Assembly: GCA_945637645.1 (NCBI GenBank)
Contig: CALZDK010000109.1
Location: 1 to 6,692 of the forward strand
DNA length: 6,692 nt
Direction of reading: 5' to 3'
From: an uncultured Prevotella sp.
GTDB taxonomy: Bacteria; Bacteroidota; Bacteroidia; Bacteroidales; Bacteroidaceae
The translations under genes were made by a program, and so were the position numbers. The stretch's first letter is position 1, and each line of letters starts with the position of its first letter. Positions 1 through 6,689 of the stretch are shown piece after piece. Under the pieces are notes generated by a model. It was not told the DNA's origin and did no database searches. It worked only from the letters and a program-made list of their open reading frames with translations.

Positions 1-1244
1 AAATCCTTTACGCTGATTGTCACAGGCTTCTCTAACTCTTTTTTCCATTGCTTCAGATAGTCGAAGAACGACTTGGAGGAATGGTGGGAGCCGTCGAAGG
101 TCTCGTTGTCGGAGGCGAAGGTGATAGCATAGTGGAGAGATGAGTCAGTGGGACTTACAACGTAGGGATAGTTGTCCTTGTTGGCAGGCAACTCACTGAC
201 AACATAAGCTGCAGGAATGTAAATGCCAAGGCCTACGGTTTCGCGTTTGTGTCCTGCTGAGTCTTTTTCTGATACTGGCCAGTCAGTTCCCCAACAGCCA
301 CGCAGTCCTTTGTTGTCGCTGAACTCTACGGAGTTTTTCACGTTTATTACACCTGTTGCAAGCTGGAGCTTTGAGACATCGCCCTTGAAGCTGACATCAA
401 CTGCACAGTCGCGGCGACCAGCACATAGGGTGTAGAGTGTTGTCATGTCTATGCGGTCGGCAGCGTTGCAACTTTCGGGATATAACGGATTCCAGCCACG
501 ATCTTCCACCTTTACTATGGTTCGCAGAGGCCCGCGTGAAACAATGGAAAGAGTGCGCTTGTCAACATCTTGGAGCATCTGAGGCGCATTGTTTGCCCAA
601 CCACGCAAAGCTCCTACGCCAAATGTCTTGCCCACCCAGAGCACATCGTCGCCAAAGCCGGAAGCTTTTTGCTCGGCATCGGGGTAGAACTGAGTTTGCT
701 TCAGTTCGAGTGCCTTGCGGTATTTGCCATAGATATCCACAGTCTGTCGCTCGTCGAAATAGATGCGGTATGCCACCATTTCGTTTTCGAAGGCTGGACC
801 GTGGTGGTGGAGCATCCAATAGGGATTGGTGCCGTTATCTACGGTGAGACTGCTGATATAGAGATCCTGCTTGTTGCTGCTCTTAATTTTCTTGTTGGTG
901 AGCATCATTTGGGCATAGACCTGCGCCTCGTAAGTGTTTTGGGTAGTTTTGCTGCTCAACTCCACCCTGAAGGTCTTTTTCTGTCGTTTGTCCAATGAGG
1001 TGAGGAAGAAAAGCTGATCGTTTACGCCATTGCCGTCGATGTCGTCGAGCTGGCATGGAATCTCGGTGCCGTCGATGGTTACTTTGGCAGACTTTATGTC
1101 GGCTGCCTCGTCGATGTTGATGGCTACAGGCTCGGCTGTGCGTTGGAAGCCAGAGTTGTTGGTTACTGTTACCTGCTTGATGTCTTGTGCCATTGTGGTG
1201 ATGGCTAATGCCGCAAAGGCGGTGGAAATGAGGTTTCGTTTCAT
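1..1244 (-). CDS. DUF4861 family secreted protein (3' end cut by the window edge)
   Basis: An uninterrupted minus-strand frame of 414 codons starts at the ATG at 1244-1242 and runs off the left edge without a stop. Residues 1-19 form a signal peptide (MKRN, a hydrophobic run, then TMA before QDIK), so the product is exported to the periplasm or outer surface. Residues 67-81 contain an acidic DDIDGNGVNDQL loop followed by a hydrophobic strand, resembling a calcium-binding loop. Residues 144-174 carry the most recognisable block: HHHGP at 146-150, FENE at 152-155, AYRIYFD at 158-164 and DIYGKY at 170-175. This matches my recollection of DUF4861 proteins of Bacteroidetes, whose biochemical role is not established and which often sit near polysaccharide-degradation genes. 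The segment FFDYLKQWKKELEKP at 393-407 looks like the family's C-terminal region, so probably only a few residues are missing. The start is supported by the signal peptide and by a promoter 39 bases upstream. Family assignment is fairly confident; no substrate can be given. Confidence 0.8.
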   Translation of the reverse strand, partial: MKRNLISTAFAALAITTMAQDIKQVTVTNNSGFQRTAEPVAINIDEAADIKSAKVTIDGTEIPCQLDDIDGNGVNDQLFFLTSLDKRQKKTFRVELSSKTTQNTYEAQVYAQMMLTNKKIKSSNKQDLYISSLTVDNGTNPYWMLHHHGPAFENEMVAYRIYFDERQTVDIYGKYRKALELKQTQFYPDAEQKASGFGDDVLWVGKTFGVGALRGWANNAPQMLQDVDKRTLSIVSRGPLRTIVKVEDRGWNPLYPESCNAADRIDMTTLYTLCAGRRDCAVDVSFKGDVSKLQLATGVINVKNSVEFSDNKGLRGCWGTDWPVSEKDSAGHKRETVGLGIYIPAAYVVSELPANKDNYPYVVSPTDSSLHYAITFASDNETFDGSHHSSKSFFDYLKQWKKELEKPVTISVKD

Positions 1245-1282
1245 ATTCGTTTGCTCGTTTGTTTTTTTGTTTTGTTAGGTTG

Positions 1283-1314
1283 CAAAATTACACAAAAGTA
1301 TGGCAATTGAGCAA
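1283..1314 (-). promoter_or_regulatory. Bacteroidetes-type promoter for the DUF4861 gene
   Basis: Read on the minus strand, TTG (1314-1312), a 21-bp spacer and TAATTTTG (1290-1283) match the primary sigma factor consensus of Bacteroidetes (TTTG, about 20 bp, TAnnTTTG). Transcription would start near 1276, giving a leader of roughly 30 bases before the ATG at 1244. The -7 box is a perfect match; the -33 box is the minimal TTG. Confidence 0.7.
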
Positions 1315-1370
1315 TAAAAAGCATAAAAGTTAATTAAATTGCGGATAATTTTATCTTTTTTAGCAGAAAA

Positions 1371-1402
1371 TTTGGAGATTAAAATATTATTTAGTATATT
1401 TG
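1371..1402 (+). promoter_or_regulatory. Bacteroidetes-type promoter for the GldB-like gene
   Basis: TTTG at 1371-1374, a 20-bp spacer and TATATTTG at 1395-1402 are a full match to the Bacteroidetes housekeeping promoter. Transcription should start around 1407-1410, so the leader before the GTG at 1422 would be only about 12-15 bases. It contains the purine-rich AAAGAAG (1413-1419), which lies too close to the start codon to be a good Shine-Dalgarno sequence. Confidence 0.8.
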
Positions 1403-1421
1403 CACAAAAATTAAAGAAGCA

Positions 1422-2210
1422 GTGCGAAAGATATACATTTTCCTGATTATTGCAATGGTGGCATGTGTGGGTTGCGAGTTTCAGTTGAAGCCCAACGACG
1501 CTAACGATGGGGACGACAAGATATGTCTCCACCGCTACGACCGCATACAAAGCCTTTTCCTCACCACAGGCGACTATTCCGCACTGCAGCAGATGAACCT
1601 TGAGTACCCACAGGAAACGAGAACACTGATAGAGGATGTGCTGAAACTGGGAAAGGTGAACGATCGCGACATAAATAACAAGTTTCTGAATTTCTATCAA
1701 GACACTGTCTTACAGTCGCTTATCAACGAGGTGGAACAGCAGTACGCCAACGTGGAAGACTTGGACAAGGAACTTCAAAAGTCGTTTGACAAGCTACTGA
1801 AAATGCTGCCTGTGCTTACTGTTCCAAACATTTATACACAGATTGGTGCGCTGGACCAGAGCATTGTGGTGGGCAACAACAGCATAGGAATAAGCCTCGA
1901 CAAGTATCTTGGCAAGGACTATCCCCTATACTTGAAATATTATCCGGAGTCGCAGCGGAAGCAGATGACGAGAAACATGATAGTTCCAGACTGTTTGGTG
2001 TTCTACATACTGAGTTCCTATCCTATTCCCGAAGAGGGCAAGTCGCAGCTTACAACAGACCTCCATATTGGCAAGATACAATGGATAGTCAATAGGATAA
2101 TGGGCAAGCGAGTTTTCTCAACAAGGTTTACGGCTCTTGTGGCAAAATATATGAAACATCATCCTGGAATGGCTATGGACAAGTTGCTTTCGGTTGAAAG
2201 GCTGCCTTGA
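1422..2210 (+). CDS. GldB-like lipoprotein, short form
   Basis: The 262-residue product has a lipoprotein signal: two basic residues, a hydrophobic core (IYIFLIIAMVA) and Cys at 15 and 18. Cys18 (preceded by V-G) or Cys15 (preceded by V-A) could be the lipidated residue. The GTG start is preferred because the next in-frame ATG (codon 12) would destroy the signal peptide, and upstream the frame closes at a TAG at 1392-1394 with no ATG. Residues 155-191 (IGISLDKYLGKDYPLY, KYYPESQRKQMT, then IVPDC) resemble the core of gliding motility lipoprotein GldB, an envelope protein required for gliding and T9SS function in flavobacteria. Most Bacteroidales that carry it do not glide. The part after residue 195 is much shorter than I expect for GldB (roughly 310-330 residues), going almost directly to the helix FTALVAKYMKHHPGMAMDKLL. 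The gene has its own promoter and converges on the radical SAM gene, overlapping it by 52 bp. Family assignment is from motif memory; no enzymatic role is claimed. Confidence 0.7.
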   Translation: MRKIYIFLIIAMVACVGCEFQLKPNDANDGDDKICLHRYDRIQSLFLTTGDYSALQQMNLEYPQETRTLIEDVLKLGKVNDRDINNKFLNFYQDTVLQSLINEVEQQYANVEDLDKELQKSFDKLLKMLPVLTVPNIYTQIGALDQSIVVGNNSIGISLDKYLGKDYPLYLKYYPESQRKQMTRNMIVPDCLVFYILSSYPIPEEGKSQLTTDLHIGKIQWIVNRIMGKRVFSTRFTALVAKYMKHHPGMAMDKLLSVERLP

Positions 2211-3106
2211 TACCTTCCCTCACGTTTCATCTTATTCACAACAAGATTTGTCAACTCATAGTTTTTCAATCCCCATTGCGGCGCTATGAGCAGATCCTTT
2301 GGCGACTGCGAGGCGAAGCGCTCTACGGCAATATCTGGACGAAGGTGCTCAAGATAGCTGATGATGGTTTCTGTGTATTCGTCGGGTGTGTAGAGATGGA
2401 ACGGCTTTTCGGCATACATTGCTGCAAGTCGTGTGCCTTTTATTATCTGCATCTGATGAATCTTAAGTATGTCGAGAGGCAACGACGACATGACGTGTGC
2501 CTGGGCTATGCTTTCCTCTGCTGTCTCACCTGGAAGTCCGATTATAATGTGTCCGCCTACAGTTATGCCTCTCTCGGCAGTGAGTTCCACGGCATGGCGT
2601 GAGCACTGGAAGTCGTGTCCGCGATTGATGAGTTGCAGCGTTTGGTCGTTGGCTGTCTCGATGCCGTATTCCACAGTCACCATTGTTTGGCGGTTGAGCT
2701 TCTGGAGATAGTCGAGTAGGGGAAGGGACACGCAGTCGGGGCGTGTTCCGATTACTATTCCTACAATGTCGTCAACCTCAAGAGCCTCCTCATAGAGTCG
2801 GCGCAGGTGGTCGAGGTCGGCATAAGTATTGGTAAACGATTGGAAATAAGCCATGTAGCGCATGTCGGGATATTTCCTTCCGAAGAAACGCTTTCCTGCC
2901 TCAAGTTGCTCCCTTACGGAGAGTTGGCGGTTGCAATAGGCGGGGCTGAACGACTGATTGTTGCAGTAGATGCAGCCTCCAGTGCCTATATGTCCGTCGC
3001 GGTTGGGACAGGTGAAGCCGGCATCGACCGAGAGCTTCTGCACCTTGAAGGGGAAGCGTTTGCGGAGCCAAGTACCGTAGTCGAGATAAGGTATGTTTTC
3101 ATTCAT
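2159..3106 (-). CDS. TIGR01212 family radical SAM protein (YhcC/YtqA-like)
   Basis: This 315-residue cytoplasmic radical SAM enzyme has Cys33, Cys45 and Cys48 (C-x11-C-x2-C, in FTCPNRDG and GGCIYCNN) as the likely ligands of the 4Fe-4S cluster. This spacing belongs to the Elp3-like branch, not the classical Cx3Cx2C. Family hallmarks follow in order: YFQSFTNTYA at 87-96, IGTRPDC at 119-125, EYGIET at 146-151, the SAM-binding strand GGHIIIGLPGET at 184-195, and ERFASQSPKDLLIAPQWG at 262-279. These fit the TIGR01212 family, which includes E. coli YhcC (about 309 residues); the substrate is, to my knowledge, not firmly established. The ATG lies two bases after the uvrA stop codon, so the gene is probably co-transcribed and translationally coupled with uvrA. 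Residues 300-315 follow the usual family end (RYQG) and are encoded opposite the last codons of the GldB-like gene. Family assignment is very confident; reaction unknown. Confidence 0.93.
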   Translation of the reverse strand: MNENIPYLDYGTWLRKRFPFKVQKLSVDAGFTCPNRDGHIGTGGCIYCNNQSFSPAYCNRQLSVREQLEAGKRFFGRKYPDMRYMAYFQSFTNTYADLDHLRRLYEEALEVDDIVGIVIGTRPDCVSLPLLDYLQKLNRQTMVTVEYGIETANDQTLQLINRGHDFQCSRHAVELTAERGITVGGHIIIGLPGETAEESIAQAHVMSSLPLDILKIHQMQIIKGTRLAAMYAEKPFHLYTPDEYTETIISYLEHLRPDIAVERFASQSPKDLLIAPQWGLKNYELTNLVVNKMKREGRYQGSLSTESNLSIAIPG

Positions 3107-3108
3107 GG

Positions 3109-5940
3109 CTACTTACTCTTTAACTCCTCTTTCAGGAAGCGTGGCGTGTAGCCATTTTTCGATTTTGCCACTTCCTCTGGAGTGCCTGCCGACATAACCA
3201 TGCCGCCTCCACGACCTCCTTCTGGTCCCATGTCGATGATGTGGTCGGCGAGTTTTATCACGTCGAGATTGTGTTCGATAATTATCACAGTATTGCCTTT
3301 GTCAACAAGTTTCTGTAGAACGTCCATGAGTATTCTTATGTCTTCGAAATGCAGACCTGTGGTTGGCTCGTCGAGAATATAGAGTGTCTTGCCAGTGTCT
3401 TTCTTGCTCAGTTCGGTGGCGAGCTTCACACGCTGGCTCTCGCCTCCGGAGAGAGTGGTGGAAGGCTGTCCGAGTTTTATGTAGCCCAGCCCCACGTCCT
3501 GTATGGTCTTTATCTTTCGGAGGATATCAGGCACGTTGGAGAAAAATTCCACCGCCTGATTAATGGTCATGTCAAGCACGTCGGCAATGCTCTTTCCCTT
3601 GTATCTCACTTCAAGAGTCTCGCGGTTGTAGCGTTTGCCGTGGCATTCCTCGCAAGGCACCATTACGTCGGGAAGGAAGTTCATCTCTATGGTCTTATAG
3701 CCATTGCCGCCACAAGTCTCGCATCTTCCGCCCTTTACGTTGAAGGAGAAACGTCCTGGCTTGTAGCCTCTTATCTTTGCCTCAGGGAGGTTGACGAACA
3801 GAGAACGGATATCGCTGAACACTCCTGTATAGGTAGCGGGATTGGAACGTGGGGTGCGTCCTATGGGACTTTGGTCCACGTTTACAATCTTGTCGATGTT
3901 CTCTATACCCTCAATCTTGTCGTATGGCATCGGCTTTTTCAGCGAACGGTAGAAATGCTGGCTGAGAATGGGTTGAAGCGTCTCGTTTATGAGTGTTGAC
4001 TTTCCCGAACCGCTGACTCCTGTAACCACGATGAGAGTTCCGAGCGGGAACTCCACGTCAACATTCTTCAGGTTGTTGCCTTTTGCTCCTGTTATCTTGA
4101 TGCTTTTCCCGTTTCCTTTTCGCCTTGTGGCGGGAACCTCAATTTTCCTTGCGCCACTGAGATATTCGCCTGTTATGGTGTGCTGGGTGAGCATATCCTT
4201 TGGCTTTCCTTGGAACACCACCTCTCCACCTTTCCGTCCTGCCTTCGGACCAATGTCGATGACATAGTCGGCACTGAGCATCATGTCCTTGTCGTGCTCG
4301 ACTACAATCACAGTGTTGCCAATATCGCGCAACTCTTTTAGCGACCTGATAAGTCGCTCATTGTCGCGTTGGTGGAGTCCGATGCTCGGTTCGTCGAGGA
4401 TGTAGAGCACGTTGACGAGTTGGCTTCCTATCTGCGTGGCAAGTCGGATGCGCTGGCTCTCTCCACCGGAGAGTGTGGCAGACTGACGGTCGAGTGAGAG
4501 ATAGTCGAGTCCCACGTCGATCAGGAAGTCGAGACGTGTTCGCATCTCCTTCAGTATCTCGTTGGCAATCTGCGACTGTTTTGAGTCAAGATGATTCTGT
4601 GCCTCGTCAAGCCATTGACGCAGTTCGCCGATGTCCATCTTGGCAAGTTCGCTTATGTTCTTGTCCCAGATGCGATAGGAGAGAGCCTCGCGGTTGAGGC
4701 GTCTGCCTTGACACTCAGGACACTCTGTGACAGCCATGAACTGGTCTGCCCATTTCTGCACTGTGGCGGAATCGTCGTTCTCGATAAGGTTTTTCAGATA
4801 TTTCACCACTCCGTCGAACGATAGGAAATAGTCGCTGGAGGCGTGAATAAGTTCCTTGTCGATGCGCACGTTGCCAAGTGTACCATAGAGAATTTCGTTC
4901 ATCGCCTCCTCCGGAATATCGGAAACAGGTGTCTTTATGTCGAGGTCGTAGTTTTTCAGTATGGCGTCGATTTGCCAGAACACCATCTGACTCTTGAATT
5001 TGCCAAGTGGTGTTATGGCACCTCCGTGAATACTGAGACTCTTGTCGGGGATAACCTTGTCGAGATCTATCTGGTTTACATAGCCCAAACCCTTGCAACG
5101 AGGGCAGGCACCCTGTGGTGAGTTGAAGGAGAAGTTGTTCGGTGCAGGATCGCCATAGGACATACCAGTGGTGGGACACATGAGTCGTTTTGAATAGTGC
5201 TTCAAGTTATTGGTGTCCTTGTCGAGAACCATAAGAAGCCCTTCTCCAGCCCTCATTGCCACGGCAACACTCTTGCGGAGGCGGTCGTCGTCCTTGTCGC
5301 CCACAGCCAGTTTGTCGATCACTATCTCTATGTCGTGGTTTTTGTAGCGGTCGAGTTTCATTCCCTTTGTTATTTCCCTAACCTCTCCGTCAATGCGTGC
5401 GTTGAGGTAGCCCTTGCGTCGCATGCTCTCGAAGAGTTCGCGATAGTGTCCCTTGCGGCTTCTCACCACAGGGGCGAGGATAAGGATTTTCCTTCCGGTA
5501 TAGTTGGAATGAATCATCTCAACAACCTGTTCCTCAGTATATTTCACCATCTCCTCGCCACTCTCGTAGCTGTATGCCTTTCCAGCTCGTGCGAAGAGAA
5601 GTCGCATGAAGTCGTAGATTTCGGTAGTGGTGCCCACTGTGGAGCGAGGGTTTTTGTTGGTTGTCTTTTGTTCGATGCTTATCACAGGGCTAAGTCCTGT
5701 AATCTTGTCAACGTCGGGACGTTCCATTCCTCCGAGGAAGTTCCTCGCATAGGCTGAGAAGGTCTCTATATAGCGTCGTTGTCCTTCGGCGAAGATGGTG
5801 TCGAAAGCCAACGACGACTTTCCCGACCCTGACAATCCTGTTATCACGGTCAGTGAGTTTCGGGGAATCTCCACGTCGATGTTTTTAAGGTTGTGTACCC
5901 TTGCTCCCCAAACGTTTATCTTTTCGTCTTCTCTTGACAT
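3109..5940 (-). CDS. uvrA: UvrABC excinuclease subunit A, UvrA
   Basis: UvrA is the damage-recognising ATPase of nucleotide excision repair; with UvrB it scans DNA and loads UvrB at lesions for UvrC incision. The 943-residue length fits the family (E. coli 940). Two ABC ATPase modules are complete. The first has Walker A GLSGSGKS at 35-42, signature LSGGE at 490-494, Walker B LYILDEPS at 512-519 and His549. The second has Walker A GVSGSGKST at 641-649, signature LSGGE at 830-834, Walker B LYILDEPT at 853-860 and His890. The C-terminal zinc module is intact (Cys740, 743, 763, 766). The N-terminal half has Cys279/282 and Cys407/410, but the first pair of the N-terminal C4 site reads C255-P-T-T258, so one expected Cys is Thr. 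The start gives the usual opening (KINVWGARVHNLKNIDVEIPR). The gene follows the T9SS cargo gene by 12 bases and precedes the radical SAM gene by 2. I see no SOS-type operator beside it; transcription probably comes from about 6648. Confidence 0.98.
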   Translation of the reverse strand: MSREDEKINVWGARVHNLKNIDVEIPRNSLTVITGLSGSGKSSLAFDTIFAEGQRRYIETFSAYARNFLGGMERPDVDKITGLSPVISIEQKTTNKNPRSTVGTTTEIYDFMRLLFARAGKAYSYESGEEMVKYTEEQVVEMIHSNYTGRKILILAPVVRSRKGHYRELFESMRRKGYLNARIDGEVREITKGMKLDRYKNHDIEIVIDKLAVGDKDDDRLRKSVAVAMRAGEGLLMVLDKDTNNLKHYSKRLMCPTTGMSYGDPAPNNFSFNSPQGACPRCKGLGYVNQIDLDKVIPDKSLSIHGGAITPLGKFKSQMVFWQIDAILKNYDLDIKTPVSDIPEEAMNEILYGTLGNVRIDKELIHASSDYFLSFDGVVKYLKNLIENDDSATVQKWADQFMAVTECPECQGRRLNREALSYRIWDKNISELAKMDIGELRQWLDEAQNHLDSKQSQIANEILKEMRTRLDFLIDVGLDYLSLDRQSATLSGGESQRIRLATQIGSQLVNVLYILDEPSIGLHQRDNERLIRSLKELRDIGNTVIVVEHDKDMMLSADYVIDIGPKAGRKGGEVVFQGKPKDMLTQHTITGEYLSGARKIEVPATRRKGNGKSIKITGAKGNNLKNVDVEFPLGTLIVVTGVSGSGKSTLINETLQPILSQHFYRSLKKPMPYDKIEGIENIDKIVNVDQSPIGRTPRSNPATYTGVFSDIRSLFVNLPEAKIRGYKPGRFSFNVKGGRCETCGGNGYKTIEMNFLPDVMVPCEECHGKRYNRETLEVRYKGKSIADVLDMTINQAVEFFSNVPDILRKIKTIQDVGLGYIKLGQPSTTLSGGESQRVKLATELSKKDTGKTLYILDEPTTGLHFEDIRILMDVLQKLVDKGNTVIIIEHNLDVIKLADHIIDMGPEGGRGGGMVMSAGTPEEVAKSKNGYTPRFLKEELKSK

Positions 5941-5952
5941 TATGTGTTTTTT

Positions 5953-6621
5953 TTATTCTTCGATGTATTCGCGCAATATGTTGACGTCGCGCTTTATCTC
6001 GTATTTCCTTCCGTCAGCCCCACGCGCCTTAACCAAAACGAAGTAGGTGCCGTCTTTTACCTGCTTTCCATGCCATGTTCCGTCCCATCCTCCATTGATG
6101 TCTGTCCAGTCGTAGATTTTCTGTCCCCAGCGGTTGAAGATATAGGCATGGAACTCCACAATGCTTCGGTGGTTAGACTTTGCCTTGTATATGTCGTTAA
6201 TGCCGTCGCCGTTTGGCGAGAAGGCGTTGGGCATCTCAAGTAGGCTGTTGGATATGCTCACGGTTATGGTGGCAATAAGTTCTGACTGTTGTTCGCCCAT
6301 GGGAGTGACGAAGAGCTGTACGAGAAATGATCCCGACTCGCGGAACTCGTAGATGGTGGATTCCTCATGTCGGGTGAGAAATGGTGTCTGCTCGCCGCTT
6401 TTTGTGAGTCGCCACTCGTAGTCGTAGGTCTCTCCTGCGGCAAGATTGGTGGGATTGGCGCTGAAAGTTACCTCAAGAGGAGCTTCCGCGTCGAGAATGG
6501 CATCGGTGGTTTCCTGCTGTTCACCGTCGATGGTGTAGTAAGCAGTAGGATTGAAGTCGGCAAAGGCGTTAAACGCTGAAAAACATGCCGCAAGAAGTGT
6601 GAATATGAGCCTTTTTCCCAT
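5953..6621 (-). CDS. Small secreted protein with T9SS type B sorting (gliding motility-associated C-terminal) domain
   Basis: This 222-residue protein has a signal peptide (MGKR, a hydrophobic run, AFNAFA then D22), giving Sec export with cleavage likely after Ala21. Residues 45-122 look like one PKD/Ig-like beta-sandwich: VTFSANP, a YDYEWRL strand, ESGSFLVQLFVT, then ATITVSIS. Residues 129-217 are the CHU_C / gliding motility-associated C-terminal domain (PF13585/TIGR04131 type), recognised from MPNAFSPNGDGINDIY, FHAYIFNRWGQKIYDW, GGWDGTW and KDGTYFVLVKARGADGRKYE. In this family the domain directs export through the type IX secretion system to the cell surface or medium. No catalytic module is present; the mature protein is essentially one Ig-like domain plus the sorting domain. 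It is the first gene of the probable operon with uvrA (12-base gap) and has its own promoter about 20 bases upstream of the start. A structural or adhesive role is possible but not shown. Confidence 0.9.
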   Translation of the reverse strand: MGKRLIFTLLAACFSAFNAFADFNPTAYYTIDGEQQETTDAILDAEAPLEVTFSANPTNLAAGETYDYEWRLTKSGEQTPFLTRHEESTIYEFRESGSFLVQLFVTPMGEQQSELIATITVSISNSLLEMPNAFSPNGDGINDIYKAKSNHRSIVEFHAYIFNRWGQKIYDWTDINGGWDGTWHGKQVKDGTYFVLVKARGADGRKYEIKRDVNILREYIEE

Positions 6622-6640
6622 TTTTCTTTAATTTTATGTG

Positions 6641-6648
6641 CAAAATTA
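6641..6648 (-). promoter_or_regulatory. Promoter -7 element for the T9SS cargo-uvrA-radical SAM operon
   Basis: On the minus strand TAATTTTG (6648-6641), followed by CA, is a perfect TAnnTTTG box. The expected -33 region, 20 bp upstream, reads GTG around 6671-6669, not TTG, so that element is weak. Transcription would begin near 6635, leaving a short A-rich leader before the ATG at 6621. No other convincing promoter precedes uvrA or the radical SAM gene within the available gaps. Confidence 0.6.
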
Positions 6649-6658
6649 GTGAATAAAG

Positions 6659-6689
6659 TTGATTTATCCACTCTTTTTTGGTAATTTTG
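6659..6689 (+). promoter_or_regulatory. Outward-facing promoter for a gene beyond the right edge
   Basis: TTG at 6659-6661, a 20-bp spacer and TAATTTTG at 6682-6689 match the Bacteroidetes consensus on the plus strand. The window ends three bases later, so the gene it would serve cannot be seen. Its -33 element lies about 10 bases from the -7 box of the leftward operon promoter, so the two overlap back to back. Confidence 0.6.

Larger units (their letters stand above)
1245..1421. other. Divergent intergenic spacer, AT-rich
   Basis: This 177-bp spacer separates the DUF4861 gene (leftward) from the GldB-like gene (rightward). It holds one promoter for each direction, described separately, with about 55 bp of AT-rich sequence between their -33 elements. 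That middle part has a TTAATTAA palindrome at 1330-1337 but no convincing operator, small gene or structured RNA. The leader of the leftward gene is A-rich and broken by C (repeated ACAAA-like units) with no Shine-Dalgarno sequence. Confidence 0.8.

Noticed and set aside
437..998. Overlapping plus-strand open frames (437-847 and 570-998)
   Set aside because: Both are antisense to the DUF4861 gene, whose minus-strand frame is uninterrupted, starts with a signal peptide and has family motifs.
1330..1337. TTAATTAA palindrome in the divergent spacer as an operator
   Set aside because: An eight-base AT-only palindrome is likely by chance in such AT-rich DNA and is not placed at a promoter element.
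1275..1700. A 141-codon minus-strand open frame covering the start of the GldB-like gene and the spacer
   Set aside because: It is antisense to a lipoprotein signal sequence and promoter with good support, and its translation has no recognisable domain.
2197..2217. Possible terminator hairpin at the end of the GldB-like gene (AAGG...CCTT and AGGC/GCCT)
   Set aside because: The stems are only four bases, one has a single-base loop, and no T-run follows in either direction.
3349..3999. A 216-codon plus-strand open frame antisense to uvrA
   Set aside because: It lies wholly inside the well-supported uvrA gene, its translation shows no recognisable domain, and it has no promoter or ribosome site. 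Long antisense frames are expected opposite a GC-richer coding gene.
3431..4480. Similar sequence blocks around 3431-3460 and 4449-4478 that look like a direct repeat
   Set aside because: They encode the two ABC signature motifs (LSGGESQR) of the two homologous halves of UvrA, so the similarity is protein duplication and not a mobile or regulatory repeat.
5197..5757. A 186-codon plus-strand open frame antisense to the N-terminal part of uvrA
   Set aside because: Opposite conserved UvrA codons, with no promoter and no recognisable fold; a by-product of uvrA codon usage.
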